Origin: Olivibacter sp. XZL3
GTDB lineage: Bacteria > Bacteroidota > Bacteroidia > Sphingobacteriales > Sphingobacteriaceae
Assembly: GCF_004368405.1 (NCBI RefSeq)
Contig: NZ_SBJH01000122.1
Coordinates: 1-37,812 of the forward strand
Length of the DNA: 37,812 nucleotides
Reading direction: 5' to 3'
Positions 7,642 to 16,392 of this stretch are shown here, one piece after another (position 1 is the first letter of the stretch; each line of letters starts with the position of its first letter). Below the pieces are notes generated by a model that did not search any database, was not told the origin of the DNA, and worked only from the letters and a program-made list of their open reading frames with translations. The translations under genes and the position numbers were made by a program.

Positions 7642-9033
7642 ATGACAGTAAAAAAAATCTGCTGTATTGGAGCGGGCTACGTTGGGGGCCCTACAATGGC
7701 GGTGATAGCCAAACAATGTCCCGATATACAAGTCACTGTTGTAGACTTGAACGAAGCGCGAATTGCCGCATGGAATGATCAGGATGTGAGTAAAATTCCG
7801 GTATATGAGCCAGGTCTAAGCGATGTTGTCGCTGAAGCACGTGGGCGAAACCTTTTCTTTTCAACAGAAGTGGACCGCGCAATAGATGAGGCAGATATGG
7901 TCTTCATCTCTGTAAATACACCTACCAAAACCTATGGGGCAGGTAAAGGGCAGGCTGCGGATTTAAAATGGATTGAGCTTTGTGCAAGGCAAATTGCCCG
8001 CATTAGTACAACGGACAAGATTGTTGTTGAAAAGTCGACTTTACCGGTGCGCACAGCAAGCACATTACGGGATATCTTGCACCATACAGGTAATGGCGTT
8101 AAATTCCAGATTCTTTCCAATCCAGAATTCTTAGCGGAAGGTACGGCGGTACAGGACTTATTGGCTCCAGACCGCGTATTAATCGGTGGAGATCAAGATG
8201 AAGAAGGACAAAAGGCTATACAGGCTTTGGTGGAGATATACGCGCGCTGGGTGCCGAGAGAACAGATTCTTACAACCAATGTATGGTCATCGGAATTGTC
8301 GAAGCTGACGGCAAATGCCTTTTTGGCGCAACGGGTTTCTTCCATTAACGCTTTATCCGAGTTGTGCGAGTGTACGGAAGCGGATATTAATGAGGTTGCC
8401 CGCGCTATCGGTACGGACAGCCGGATCGGTCCCAAATTTTTGAAAGCTTCTGTTGGCTTCGGCGGATCTTGTTTTCAAAAAGATATTTTGAACCTCGTAT
8501 ATATCGCCCGTACCTATGGATTGACAGAGGTAGCCGATTACTGGGAACAGGTAATCATCATGAATGATCACCAAAAGAAGCGATTTGCTAATAAGATTAT
8601 AAAGGCACTTTATAATACAGTGAACGGGAAGAAAATTGCTTTCTTAGGCTGGGCTTTTAAGAAAGACACCAACGATACCCGCGAGTCTGCAGCAATTTAT
8701 GTGGCCGATCACTTATTGTACGAGCAGGCAGAGGTGGCTGTTTATGATCCTAAAGTGCCGGCTCAGCAAGTATATATCGACTTAGACTACTTAGGTACTA
8801 GGGCGTCTGAAGAAAATAGCCGACTGGTAAAAGTTCATGACGATCCTTATGAAGCTTGTAAGGACGCGCATGCGGTGGCCGTACTTACGGAGTGGGATGA
8901 ATTTAAGGACTACGATTGGCAACGTATTTACGACAGCATGCTGAAGCCCGCCAATATTTTCGATGGAAGGAATCTGCTCGATAAGAAAAAGCTCGAAGAG
9001 ATCGGATTTCAAGTACATGCGATAGGTAGCTAG
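7642..9033 (+). CDS. ugd: UDP-glucose 6-dehydrogenase
   Basis: This oxidises UDP-glucose to UDP-glucuronate with two NAD+ in the cytoplasm. The 463-residue protein has an N-terminal Rossmann motif GAGYVGGPT (residues 10-18), the conserved [12 protein letters not shown] helix (Lys221), and the catalytic cysteine in [10 protein letters not shown] (Cys277), followed by the C-terminal UDP-binding domain with [14 protein letters not shown]. The length and the GGPT and FQKD variants resemble the longer, eukaryote-like UGDH subgroup. It is separated from the VanZ-like gene by 145 bases with a promoter candidate and is closed by a strong terminator, so it may be a single-gene unit. In Porphyromonas, UgdA is needed for the A-LPS that anchors T9SS cargo, which is notable given the adjacent gld genes. 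Confidence 0.94.
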   Translation: MTVKKICCIGAGYVGGPTMAVIAKQCPDIQVTVVDLNEARIAAWNDQDVSKIPVYEPGLSDVVAEARGRNLFFSTEVDRAIDEADMVFISVNTPTKTYGAGKGQAADLKWIELCARQIARISTTDKIVVEKSTLPVRTASTLRDILHHTGNGVKFQILSNPEFLAEGTAVQDLLAPDRVLIGGDQDEEGQKAIQALVEIYARWVPREQILTTNVWSSELSKLTANAFLAQRVSSINALSELCECTEADINEVARAIGTDSRIGPKFLKASVGFGGSCFQKDILNLVYIARTYGLTEVADYWEQVIIMNDHQKKRFANKIIKALYNTVNGKKIAFLGWAFKKDTNDTRESAAIYVADHLLYEQAEVAVYDPKVPAQQVYIDLDYLGTRASEENSRLVKVHDDPYEACKDAHAVAVLTEWDEFKDYDWQRIYDSMLKPANIFDGRNLLDKKKLEEIGFQVHAIGS

Positions 9034-9053
9034 CCACTAGCTAGCTCGTTAGA

Positions 9054-9099
9054 AAAAGGCAGTCAGCTATGCTTGCAAAGGCATAGCTGACTGCCTTTT
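9054..9099 (+). terminator. Strong intrinsic terminator after ugd
   Basis: Two perfect 19-base arms (9054-9072 and 9081-9099) with an 8-base loop. The outer pairs are A-rich on the left and T-rich on the right, so the stem ends in TTTT. It lies 20 bases past the ugd stop. Confidence 0.9.
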
Positions 9100-9116
9100 A
9101 TTCGTTGCCAGTTATC

Positions 9117-9297
9117 GGTTGCCAGTTGTGAGTGCCTGAAGAGTAGCGGTGGCAGGAGCTGTAGCACGTTTACGTCATGGTCACTTACAGTCGTCACCCT
9201 GAGCGAAGCCGAAGGGTCTATATGTGATTGATTCATTATTCGTTTGCGACTTAAAGCCTATCGCCTATAGCGTAATGCCTTTATCGTTATCAGTTGC
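9117..9297 (-). repeat. Long inverted repeat, right copy (about 180 bases)
   Basis: The reverse complement of this segment matches 186-367 with about six mismatches by eye, including the CCCTTCGGCTTCGCTCAGGG core. A further short match, CCTTAAGCCTTAC at 9321-9333, is the complement of 84-96, so homology continues past a divergent link. It begins right behind the ugd terminator. Confidence 0.8.
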
Positions 9298-9769
9298 CGG
9301 CGCCTTTCTACCACCATATACCTTAAGCCTTACACCATAAACCATTATAAGGACACTTTTTATACAGTTTTTACATAATTAAAGTCGCGTAGGTGGTCTT
9401 GCAATCGCGCTATTTCCGCATTTTTTTGAGGTGCTTCCCTTCTGCGTAGGTGTGTAACGGTCTTACTCCACCCCTAGTTGGCAGGAAAGGCACGTAATTG
9501 GTCCTTTGGTATAGGCTGTGGAAAAATGTGTATTGGACGCCGGAGAATATTGGTACGTCGGTATACCGCTTGTGTTAAGAAATATTATTCGATATTTTTG
9601 AGCTGCCAGGCCTGAATAACCAATGCTTAAAAAATATTTTCAGTTAAGTGCTAAAAATTTGCGGTATAACTAATCCTAAATTAAAAAAACGTAGCAATTA
9701 TTATGGACCGATCTCCGCTATATGCGTTTGATAAGTGATCCGAATAACTGTTTTTTAAAAGATAATCAA
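9298..9769. other. Long intergenic region before the response regulator
   Basis: I see no supported gene in this stretch. It contains the tail of the repeat cassette (to about 9333), then AT-rich sequence. Short open frames are fewer than 30 codons and not protein-like. No good TTTG/TAnnTTTG pair was found, although a promoter for the regulator must lie here or further upstream. Confidence 0.5.
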
Positions 9770-10402
9770 ATGAAAATAACTGTCGGTATAGTCGATGATC
9801 ACACCTTGTTTTTGGAGTCATTAATTATGTTGGTAAATAATCTGACCGATATGGAGGTTGTGCTGCATGCTTCCGACGGAAAGGATTTGTTACGGAAGCT
9901 TCAGCGGCAGGATACGTATCCAGATATTTTACTGGTGGATGTATTGATGCCTCACATGGAGGGATCGGAAGTGGTAATGGCTGTTAGGGAAGCCTATCCG
10001 GATATTAAAGTCGCAGCCCTGTCGGTATTAAACGACTCGATCCATGTACTTCGGATGGTACGGGCGGGCTGCTGTGCCTATTTGCCTAAAACGATCAACA
10101 CCTTGGAGCTGAAACTGGCATTAACGGAAATTTGGACGAAGGGTTATTACAATTCCCATTTGATACGTGTCGAGACGGAGGAGGATGTCGTGAATCCGAT
10201 CGCATTGACTGATCGCGAAATGGAATTTTTGGAGATGGCTTGCAGCGATCTTAATTACCACGAAATCGCCAAGCGCATGTTTCTTTCCATCAAAACGATT
10301 GACGGATATCGAGCCAGCTTGTTCAATAAGTTTAATGTGAAGAGCAGAACCGGACTGGTGTTGGAAGCAATAAAACGCAATATCATCAAGGTGATAAACT
10401 GA
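9770..10402 (+). CDS. NarL/FixJ-family response regulator (REC-LuxR HTH)
   Basis: A 210-residue protein with an N-terminal receiver domain and a C-terminal LuxR-type helix-turn-helix. Receiver landmarks are the acidic pair Asp9-Asp10, phospho-acceptor Asp57 (LLVDVLMP), Ser85 and Lys107 (YLPK). The DNA-binding part (about 143-205) starts LTDREMEFLEMAC and contains IAKRMFLSIKTIDGYRASLF. I chose ATG at 9770; an ATG at 9722 would add 16 unconserved residues before the MKITVGIVDDH start. No histidine kinase is encoded nearby, so its partner is elsewhere. It stands alone, 290 bases upstream of gldK in the same orientation, and could regulate the T9SS genes, but this is inference. It is not a PorX-type regulator, since it lacks the PglZ-like effector domain. 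Confidence 0.92.
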   Translation: MKITVGIVDDHTLFLESLIMLVNNLTDMEVVLHASDGKDLLRKLQRQDTYPDILLVDVLMPHMEGSEVVMAVREAYPDIKVAALSVLNDSIHVLRMVRAGCCAYLPKTINTLELKLALTEIWTKGYYNSHLIRVETEEDVVNPIALTDREMEFLEMACSDLNYHEIAKRMFLSIKTIDGYRASLFNKFNVKSRTGLVLEAIKRNIIKVIN

Positions 10403-10454
10403 AGCTCCTGAAACTGAGGGCAAGCTCTCCACGCCCTTACTGCCATTTGCCGGG

Positions 10455-10499
10455 GCCGGTTTCTGCTATGATAGCTGCAGCCGGCGATCTCCCTTTTAT
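10455..10499 (+). terminator. Possible hairpin terminator after the response regulator
   Basis: Outer GCCGG (10455-10459) and CCGGC (10481-10485) enclose an inner GCTAT/ATAGC stem with internal mismatches, followed by a T-rich stretch (CCCTTTTATC). The stem is imperfect, so confidence is low. Confidence 0.3.
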
Positions 10500-10599
10500 C
10501 ATACAAAAATTACGATTGACAACACTCATCCTATAAAAGCGTGTGTTTATACACATTTATACGATAAGCTATCATTTCTAGTGCAAAAATGGGTTTACT

Positions 10600-10631
10600 T
10601 TTGGGGATAGTAGTGTATTCTTTCATATTTG
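10600..10631 (+). promoter_or_regulatory. Candidate promoter of the gld operon
   Basis: TTTG at 10600-10603, a 20-base spacer, then CATATTTG at 10624-10631 (one mismatch to TAnnTTTG). This is the best-spaced Bacteroidota promoter seen in the window. It would give a 5' leader of about 55 bases before the gldK ATG at 10693. Confidence 0.5.
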
Positions 10632-10692
10632 TAGGGAATTATATGGCGAGTTTAAATGTTTAAGTGTAAGAATTGAAAAAATAAGTATACCT

Positions 10693-12018
10693 ATGTTGAA
10701 AAATTTAAAAAAGTTTAGCGTCCGGCCAACGTATTTTTCCTTTTATGGGCTAATGGTAGGCGTATCGCTGTTAACTGCATGTAAAACTAATCGCATATAC
10801 GATGCGCCAAAAGTCTCTACTTTTCGGGGAAACCGTTTGCCTGCCCCTCCGGGAATGGTCTATATCCCTTCTGGAACCATTTTCTATAAAAGCTCGCAGG
10901 ATAGCAGTGATGTCGGACGAAATGTTAGTTTAAGTGCTTTCTTCATTGATGAAACGGAAGTGACTAACAAACAATATCGCGAGTTTGTGAACTGGGTTGC
11001 CGACTCCGTAGCGGTTGTTGACTACCTAAAAGATGATCAGTATTTTCTTGAAGCCGGCGATGCAGAGAATGGCATGGAAACGGATGGTCAACGACTGATC
11101 AATTGGAAACGGGTAGAGAAAGAGTCTCCACTTTGGCAAAGCAAAAACGTGGATATCCAAGAACGCTTGCGGCCAATGTTGACCATGAAAGCAGGAAAAC
11201 GGGTGCCGAACAGCACCTTGCTCAATTATCGGTTTTCGTATTTGAAAACGGACGGCAGGACGAATGATCAGTATGTAACGGAAACGGTAGCGGTAATGCC
11301 TATTGAAGATATTTGGTCGAAAGATTTTCCGAATGCGCAGCTGAACGCCATGGATGTCAACTATTTTAACCACCAATCGTTCGATTATAATCCGGTGGTA
11401 GGTGTAAGCTGGAAACAGGCAAGGGCTTATGCGGATTGGCGTGGGAAAAAGATTATGGCGAGTTTACAGAAAAACGCTTATTTAAAGGGTTATCAATTGA
11501 CGTTCAGTTTGCCTACAGAGGCTCAGTGGCAATATGCTGCCGAAGGAAAGCTCGACCCGGTGGATACCGTTCAACGAACTCGACTGACAATAAAGGACCG
11601 GAAGACGGACAAGAAGCGGCTCGCTGTTAACTTTAAGCAAGGGGAAGGCACTTACTCGAGAGATGGATCGACTTTTACGGTGCCGGTGAAGGCCTATACG
11701 CCCAACGCCTTTGGTGTATACAATATGGCAGGAAATGTGTCGGAATGGACCTTGGACGCCTTTAGCCCATCGGCTATTGAGTTCGTAAACGATTTGAACC
11801 CGGTGTTACTGTACGATGCGGATGATGACGCAAATGATGCCTTAAAGCGCAAGGTGGTGCGCGGTGGCTCATGGAAGGATAACGGTCGTATGCTGAACAG
11901 TGATGCCAGAAACTACGAACTGCAGGATGAGGCGCATTCCTATATTGGATTTAGATGCGTCATGTCGGCTTTCGAGATGTCGACGCCACAAATGAAAACG
12001 AGAAAATATAAAAATTAA
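10693..12018 (+). CDS. gldK: T9SS outer-membrane ring lipoprotein GldK/PorK
   Basis: GldK forms, with GldN, the large ring attached to the periplasmic face of the outer membrane in the Type IX secretion and gliding machinery. The 441-residue protein has an N-terminal lipoprotein signal with lipobox LLTAC (Cys30), then a formylglycine-generating-enzyme/sulfatase-modifying-factor fold: PPGMVYIPSGTIFY (about 52-65), FIDETEVTNKQYREFV, AYADWRGKK, FSLPTEAQWQYAAEG, NMAGNVSEWTLDAF and VVRGGSWKD. These match GldK. It is the first gene of the gld group and is preceded by the best promoter candidate here. The next gene is gldN, 75 bases away, not gldL as in most described operons. Confidence 0.95.
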   Translation: MLKNLKKFSVRPTYFSFYGLMVGVSLLTACKTNRIYDAPKVSTFRGNRLPAPPGMVYIPSGTIFYKSSQDSSDVGRNVSLSAFFIDETEVTNKQYREFVNWVADSVAVVDYLKDDQYFLEAGDAENGMETDGQRLINWKRVEKESPLWQSKNVDIQERLRPMLTMKAGKRVPNSTLLNYRFSYLKTDGRTNDQYVTETVAVMPIEDIWSKDFPNAQLNAMDVNYFNHQSFDYNPVVGVSWKQARAYADWRGKKIMASLQKNAYLKGYQLTFSLPTEAQWQYAAEGKLDPVDTVQRTRLTIKDRKTDKKRLAVNFKQGEGTYSRDGSTFTVPVKAYTPNAFGVYNMAGNVSEWTLDAFSPSAIEFVNDLNPVLLYDADDDANDALKRKVVRGGSWKDNGRMLNSDARNYELQDEAHSYIGFRCVMSAFEMSTPQMKTRKYKN

Positions 12019-12093
12019 TTTTTTTGAGCTAGCGCAAGAAGCATAGCCGAACTTGATAAACAAATTAGATTGGTGAAAAAAGGAATTTATTCT

Positions 12094-13131
12094 ATGAAGA
12101 CGTTTTTGATAGCTACTATCGTTCTCTGCTGCTTTTCTGGCTTGTCAGCACAGGAGCGAACCGATACCACACGGATTGGTGAAGAAATGAGCCAAACAAC
12201 GCCAGACTCCGCATTGGGAGGGCAAACTGGCTTGTTGCAAGACACCGTACCTCAAAGTGATGGCTATTACCAGGTGAATGATTTACACGATGCGGTGCCT
12301 TTCGCATATCCGAAAGTGAATCAAAAAAACATCCGCTTTTATAAGCGGGTATGGAGGGATATAGATTTAAAGGATGAACAAAATGCCATTTTTGCGATTC
12401 CCGGTGCCTCTTTAATGGAGGGGATTATGAAGGGCATTAAAGAGGGTAAGTTAACGCCTTACAATCCGGAGGACGATGGTTTCAAAACCCGACTGTCCGC
12501 CAGAGAAGGAGAAGCCCGCTTTACAGACAGCGTTTTAGTACCCATTTTCGATAATGAGGGTAACCAGATCGATGCGAAGATGACCTTAAATGAGTTCAAT
12601 CCTGAGAAAGTTACGAAGTTTCGGATTAAAGAAGACATCTTTTTTGACAAACAGCGCGGTAAATTGGAAACAAGGATTATCGGCGTCGCACCGCTAATGA
12701 CGATCAACTCTTCTGCAGAATTGGCAGATGCCGTTGGCGAAACGCCTGCATTTTGGCTTTATTTTCCCCAGCTACGTTATACCTTGGTGCAAATGGACGT
12801 ATCCGACCCTGATAGGGAACTTTATGATATGACGATGGACGATCTGTTTGTTCAGCGCAAATTTTCGAGCAGGATCGTTCGGCAGTCCTCACCAAATCAG
12901 CAGATGCAATATGCAACCGGCGAGCAAAGTGACGATATTTCACCCGATGAAATAGAAGATAAGATTAAGCTTTACAAAGCGCGTTTGTGGAGAAACCCTA
13001 AGGGCGTTAACGCGGATGAACTCGTAACAAAAGATGACGACTATATACGCGCCGGCGGTAAAGGAGAAACCAGTGTTAAAAAGCGAAAAGCCGAATCGAA
13101 AAAAGAAGAAGGTACAGAACAGGAACAGTGA
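12094..13131 (+). CDS. gldN: T9SS ring protein GldN/PorN
   Basis: The partner of GldK in the periplasmic ring of the Type IX system. The 345-residue protein has a cleavable signal peptide (MKTFLIATIVLCCFSG, then LSAQ), and conserved GldN sequences: KRVWRDIDLKDEQN, EDIFFDKQRGKLETRIIGVA, and WLYFPQLRYTL. The C-terminal tail is charged and of low complexity. I use the ATG at 12094, which has a GGAA-containing purine-rich stretch upstream; an in-frame TTG at 12070 would add eight residues before the signal peptide. Its position directly after gldK and ahead of gldL is unusual, since described operons have the order K-L-M-N. A 158-base gap separates it from the next gene. Confidence 0.93.
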   Translation: MKTFLIATIVLCCFSGLSAQERTDTTRIGEEMSQTTPDSALGGQTGLLQDTVPQSDGYYQVNDLHDAVPFAYPKVNQKNIRFYKRVWRDIDLKDEQNAIFAIPGASLMEGIMKGIKEGKLTPYNPEDDGFKTRLSAREGEARFTDSVLVPIFDNEGNQIDAKMTLNEFNPEKVTKFRIKEDIFFDKQRGKLETRIIGVAPLMTINSSAELADAVGETPAFWLYFPQLRYTLVQMDVSDPDRELYDMTMDDLFVQRKFSSRIVRQSSPNQQMQYATGEQSDDISPDEIEDKIKLYKARLWRNPKGVNADELVTKDDDYIRAGGKGETSVKKRKAESKKEEGTEQEQ

Positions 13132-13289
13132 GCAAAGGACAAGTCATTCACATCGAGCGCTCATCAGCCATTGAAAAAAATAATTAATGAAACTTACATG
13201 GGTTGCTAACCACGAAAGAAAATGAATAACTCATGTACGCTGCCTATGGTAGTCGGGGCTTTATTGCCATTAAAAAACAAATGATTAGA

Positions 13290-13952
13290 ATGAAAAAAAT
13301 CCTTATATTTTTTGTTGCAGTGTTTGTTAGTCTGCAAGTGAAAGCGCAGATTTGGGAAGAGTATTCCAGTTTTTATCCCGCTGTAGGAATACAGGTCGGA
13401 GCCAGGGGTGTAGGCCTTGAGGGATCGTACCCGCTGTCAAACGCTTTTAACGTACGGCTGGGAGCAAGTATTTTTCCCTCCTCTAAAATGAAATTAGGTT
13501 CCCGGGTATTTGAAATCAACCGCTCGGACGTAAGCTTGCTGGCCGATTGGCAGCCTCTTTATGGGAAGGGCAGTTGGATTGCGCGCAAGTGGATTGTCAG
13601 CCTAGGTGCTGGATACTTCTTTGAAAACAAATACGAGCGCTATGTGGGCGCACGTAAGACTGCCGACCAGAAACTGGATTATGGCGTTGAATGGTCGAAG
13701 TTCAGGCCTTATATCGGGACCGGCTTAAATGGGATAAGGCTGGCGCAGCGATTCAATCTGGCGGTTAATATCGGATACTACATACCAACCGAGTCAACAG
13801 CAATAAAGATCTATGAAAAAGATCCGGTTGATATACCCGAGCTACGAGAGGATTTAGATTCCTTCCCTTATAATTTGGCACCGGGAGTCAATGTACAAAT
13901 TGGTATATCGTATATCTTTTTTAAAAACAACTATAATAAATATTTCCAATAA
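13290..13952 (+). CDS. Unrecognised outer-membrane beta-barrel-like protein inside the gld operon
   Basis: A protein of 220 residues with a clear signal peptide (MKKILIFFVAVFVSLQ, then VKAQ). The mature part is rich in alternating aromatic, glycine and polar residues (GIQVGARGVGLEGSYPL near the start; NLAVNIGYYIP and VNVQIGISYIFF near the end), with a terminal aromatic-rich strand, as in small outer-membrane barrels. I do not recognise a specific family; it does not look like PorP/SprF, which is larger. I chose ATG at 13290; ATGs at 13281 and 13233 would only lengthen the stretch before the signal peptide. The stop lies 7 bases before gldL, so it is very likely co-transcribed and may act with the T9SS. 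That role is inferred from position only. Confidence 0.75.
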   Translation: MKKILIFFVAVFVSLQVKAQIWEEYSSFYPAVGIQVGARGVGLEGSYPLSNAFNVRLGASIFPSSKMKLGSRVFEINRSDVSLLADWQPLYGKGSWIARKWIVSLGAGYFFENKYERYVGARKTADQKLDYGVEWSKFRPYIGTGLNGIRLAQRFNLAVNIGYYIPTESTAIKIYEKDPVDIPELREDLDSFPYNLAPGVNVQIGISYIFFKNNYNKYFQ

Positions 13953-13959
13953 TTAAGGT

Positions 13960-14772
13960 ATGAAGAAGAGAGATAATTCTAACTGGTTGCATGTAGCAAT
14001 TTCATGGGGAGCGAGTGTAGTAATTTTAGGCGTTTTATTTAAAATATTGCACATTGGTGGAGTAATGGCCAACTATATAATTGGGGCCGGATTAAGTGTA
14101 GAAGCGTTGTTGTTTTTTTTAATGGGATTCAATCCTCCGGCTAAGGACCCGGAGTGGGAACGGGTTTATCCGGAATTGGCAGATGATTATAGCGGAGAAC
14201 TGCCGAGGGCTTCGGCAAGACAGGCCGTACAGACACCAACGGCTCCTTCTACGACGGCCGCTTTAGATCGTATGTTTGCCGATGCACAAGTGGGCCCCGA
14301 AACCGTGGCTAGTTTAGGAAAAGGCTTAAGGGTCTTTAATGAAAAAGTGAATGCGATTAATAATATTTCCGACGCCTCTTTTGCAACGAACGAGTTTACG
14401 GAAAAACTGCGCTTGGCTTCAACGAAATTCGATGATTTAAGTGCAGCCTTTGAAAAGGCCTCAGCCAATTTAGTGGCCATGTCTTCTTCGAATTCGGATA
14501 CCCGGGGCTACCATGAACAAGTACATCAGTTAACCCAAAATCTTACTTCGCTAAATGCCATGTATGAGCGCGAATTGAGAGATTCGAATGCGCACCTACA
14601 GTCAATGAACAGATTCTACGAACAGCTTAGCGCTACCATGCAGAACTTCAATGAGTCGCTGGACGACTCCAAAATGTTTAAAGATGAAGTCAACAAGTTA
14701 GCGAAAAATCTAGCAGCATTGAATGCGGTTTACGGAAATATGTTGAGCGCGATGAACCAACCGCGCATGTAG
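13960..14772 (+). CDS. gldL: T9SS inner-membrane motor protein GldL/PorL
   Basis: GldL and GldM form the proton-driven inner-membrane motor that powers Type IX secretion and gliding. The 270-residue protein has two N-terminal transmembrane helices (about 10-27 and 36-53), with conserved FKILHIGG between them and Glu48 within LSVEALLFFLMG in the second helix. Its position corresponds to the functionally important membrane glutamate of Flavobacterium GldL. The remainder is a cytoplasmic, helical region. Seven bases separate it from the preceding barrel-like gene and 37 from gldM, so the three are a tight unit. Confidence 0.95.
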   Translation: MKKRDNSNWLHVAISWGASVVILGVLFKILHIGGVMANYIIGAGLSVEALLFFLMGFNPPAKDPEWERVYPELADDYSGELPRASARQAVQTPTAPSTTAALDRMFADAQVGPETVASLGKGLRVFNEKVNAINNISDASFATNEFTEKLRLASTKFDDLSAAFEKASANLVAMSSSNSDTRGYHEQVHQLTQNLTSLNAMYERELRDSNAHLQSMNRFYEQLSATMQNFNESLDDSKMFKDEVNKLAKNLAALNAVYGNMLSAMNQPRM

Positions 14773-14809
14773 TTTAGGTAGTATTCGTTGATAATTAAAT
14801 AGACAGTTA

Positions 14810-16342
14810 ATGGCTTTAGGAAAAGAAACCCCAAGGCAGCGGATGATTAATATCATGTACTTGGTATTATTGGCGATGCTGGCTTTGAATGTGTCAGATA
14901 CCGTACTGGATGCTTTTAAGAATATAAATGATAGTTTGGAAACCTCGCGGTCGAATGTAAATAATTCGGTAGAACAACTGTTTATGGCCTTCGAGAACAC
15001 CAAATTAAAAGAAGAACCGGAACGCGCCCGGCCTATTTATGAAAAGGCTAAGCAGGCACGTGTGATTGTGGGCGAGCTTAATGAGTACATCAATACGCTA
15101 AAAAAAGAGTTTGAAAAGCAGGGGGGAGGCTATGATGAGGACACGGGCGACTTGTCGCAAAGGGATAATATCGACATAGCGCCTGATTTGATGGTTAATA
15201 AAAAGAGGGGCGCTGCCTTAAAGGAAAAAATAAATAGCACCCGCGAGAAATTGCTTGCATTGTTGGACGAAAAGGATCGCGAAACGGTCACTTTTTCGCT
15301 GGAGGCGAGCGATGCGGAAAAGCGAGTTAACGGAAAGAAAAAATGGGAAGAGATTAATTTTGGAGATGGCACCCCTTTAACGGCGGCGATGGCGATTCTG
15401 ACTAAGATCCAAACCGATGCGCAGAATGCTGAATCCGATATTGTGAAACGTATTCTCGGAAAGATGGATCAGGCGGTGGTCAACTTAGATCAATTTGCCG
15501 CTGTGGCGGTTGCACCAACGTCTTACCTGATTCAGGGCCAGCCTTATACGGCAGAGGTCTTCTTAACGGCTTACGACTCGAAAGCTGATCCCGCTATTTC
15601 GGTTAATGGGAGTGCCTTGCAAGTGAACAACGGGAAGGGTGTCTATAGTGTGAATACGTCTAAAGAAGGTGTGTTTACCTGGACGGGTGTCATCAAAGTG
15701 AAACAAACGGATGGAACGGTAAAGGAATATAGAACACCGGAGCAAAGATACCAGGTGTCTAGACCTTCTGCTGTGGTGTCGCCCGACAAAATGAATGTGC
15801 TTTATATCGGTGTCGATAACCCCTTATCGATATCTGCGCCGGGTACGCCTGCGGATAAGATGAAAGTGAGCATCAGTAGCGGCAGCCTGTCTGGATCGAA
15901 CGGGAAATACGTGGCGCGGGTATCTGCTCCGGGAACGGCCAAAATTTCCGTATCTGCTGAAGTGGCTCCGGGTAAAATGCAAACCTTGAGTACAACCGAC
16001 TTTAGGGTAAAACGTATCCCGGATCCGGTCGCTAAATTTGGTGGAAAGTCGGGTGGTACGATGGCTTCCGTTGCTTTAAAAGCACAGAACGCCCTTTTTG
16101 CCAGTTTGGAAAATTTTGATTTTGATGCCAAATTTAATATTACCAAATTTACCATGATTTTAGCGAAGCCGCGTGCCGATGCTATTGTACTGTCTACAAG
16201 TGGTAATACGTTAAGTGCAGCAATGAAATCAGCCTTGAATGGAATCGGACCGGGCACACGGGTTATTTTTGATAATATCATCGCTGTCGGACCGGATGGT
16301 TCTCCGCGGCAACTGAATGCGGTGGCTCTGTCTGCTAATTAG
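14810..16342 (+). CDS. gldM: T9SS motor/shaft protein GldM/PorM
   Basis: GldM carries one N-terminal transmembrane helix (about residues 15-33) and a long periplasmic shaft that reaches from the GldL motor to the GldK/N ring. The 510-residue length and the start MALGKETPRQRMINIMYLV are typical of the family. Internal segments such as VAVAPTSYLIQGQPYTAEVF and the C-terminal AALNGIGPG-like stretch (SALNGIGPGTRVIFDNI) fit the periplasmic domains. The gene is last of the gld group; fcl begins 50 bases later without an intervening terminator, so read-through into fcl is likely. Confidence 0.95.
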   Translation: MALGKETPRQRMINIMYLVLLAMLALNVSDTVLDAFKNINDSLETSRSNVNNSVEQLFMAFENTKLKEEPERARPIYEKAKQARVIVGELNEYINTLKKEFEKQGGGYDEDTGDLSQRDNIDIAPDLMVNKKRGAALKEKINSTREKLLALLDEKDRETVTFSLEASDAEKRVNGKKKWEEINFGDGTPLTAAMAILTKIQTDAQNAESDIVKRILGKMDQAVVNLDQFAAVAVAPTSYLIQGQPYTAEVFLTAYDSKADPAISVNGSALQVNNGKGVYSVNTSKEGVFTWTGVIKVKQTDGTVKEYRTPEQRYQVSRPSAVVSPDKMNVLYIGVDNPLSISAPGTPADKMKVSISSGSLSGSNGKYVARVSAPGTAKISVSAEVAPGKMQTLSTTDFRVKRIPDPVAKFGGKSGGTMASVALKAQNALFASLENFDFDAKFNITKFTMILAKPRADAIVLSTSGNTLSAAMKSALNGIGPGTRVIFDNIIAVGPDGSPRQLNAVALSAN

Positions 16343-16392
16343 CATGAAGGTATATTGGCGAAGGTATTTTGGTCTACAATAAAATTGATTAT

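Noticed and set aside
9527-9616. 29-codon frame in the intergenic region before the response regulator
   Set aside because: Composition (Arg- and Cys-rich, no motif) and isolation argue against a real small gene.
15802-16281. 159-codon antisense frame within gldM
   Set aside because: GldM is firmly identified on the opposite strand. The antisense frame shows no signal, domain or start context.
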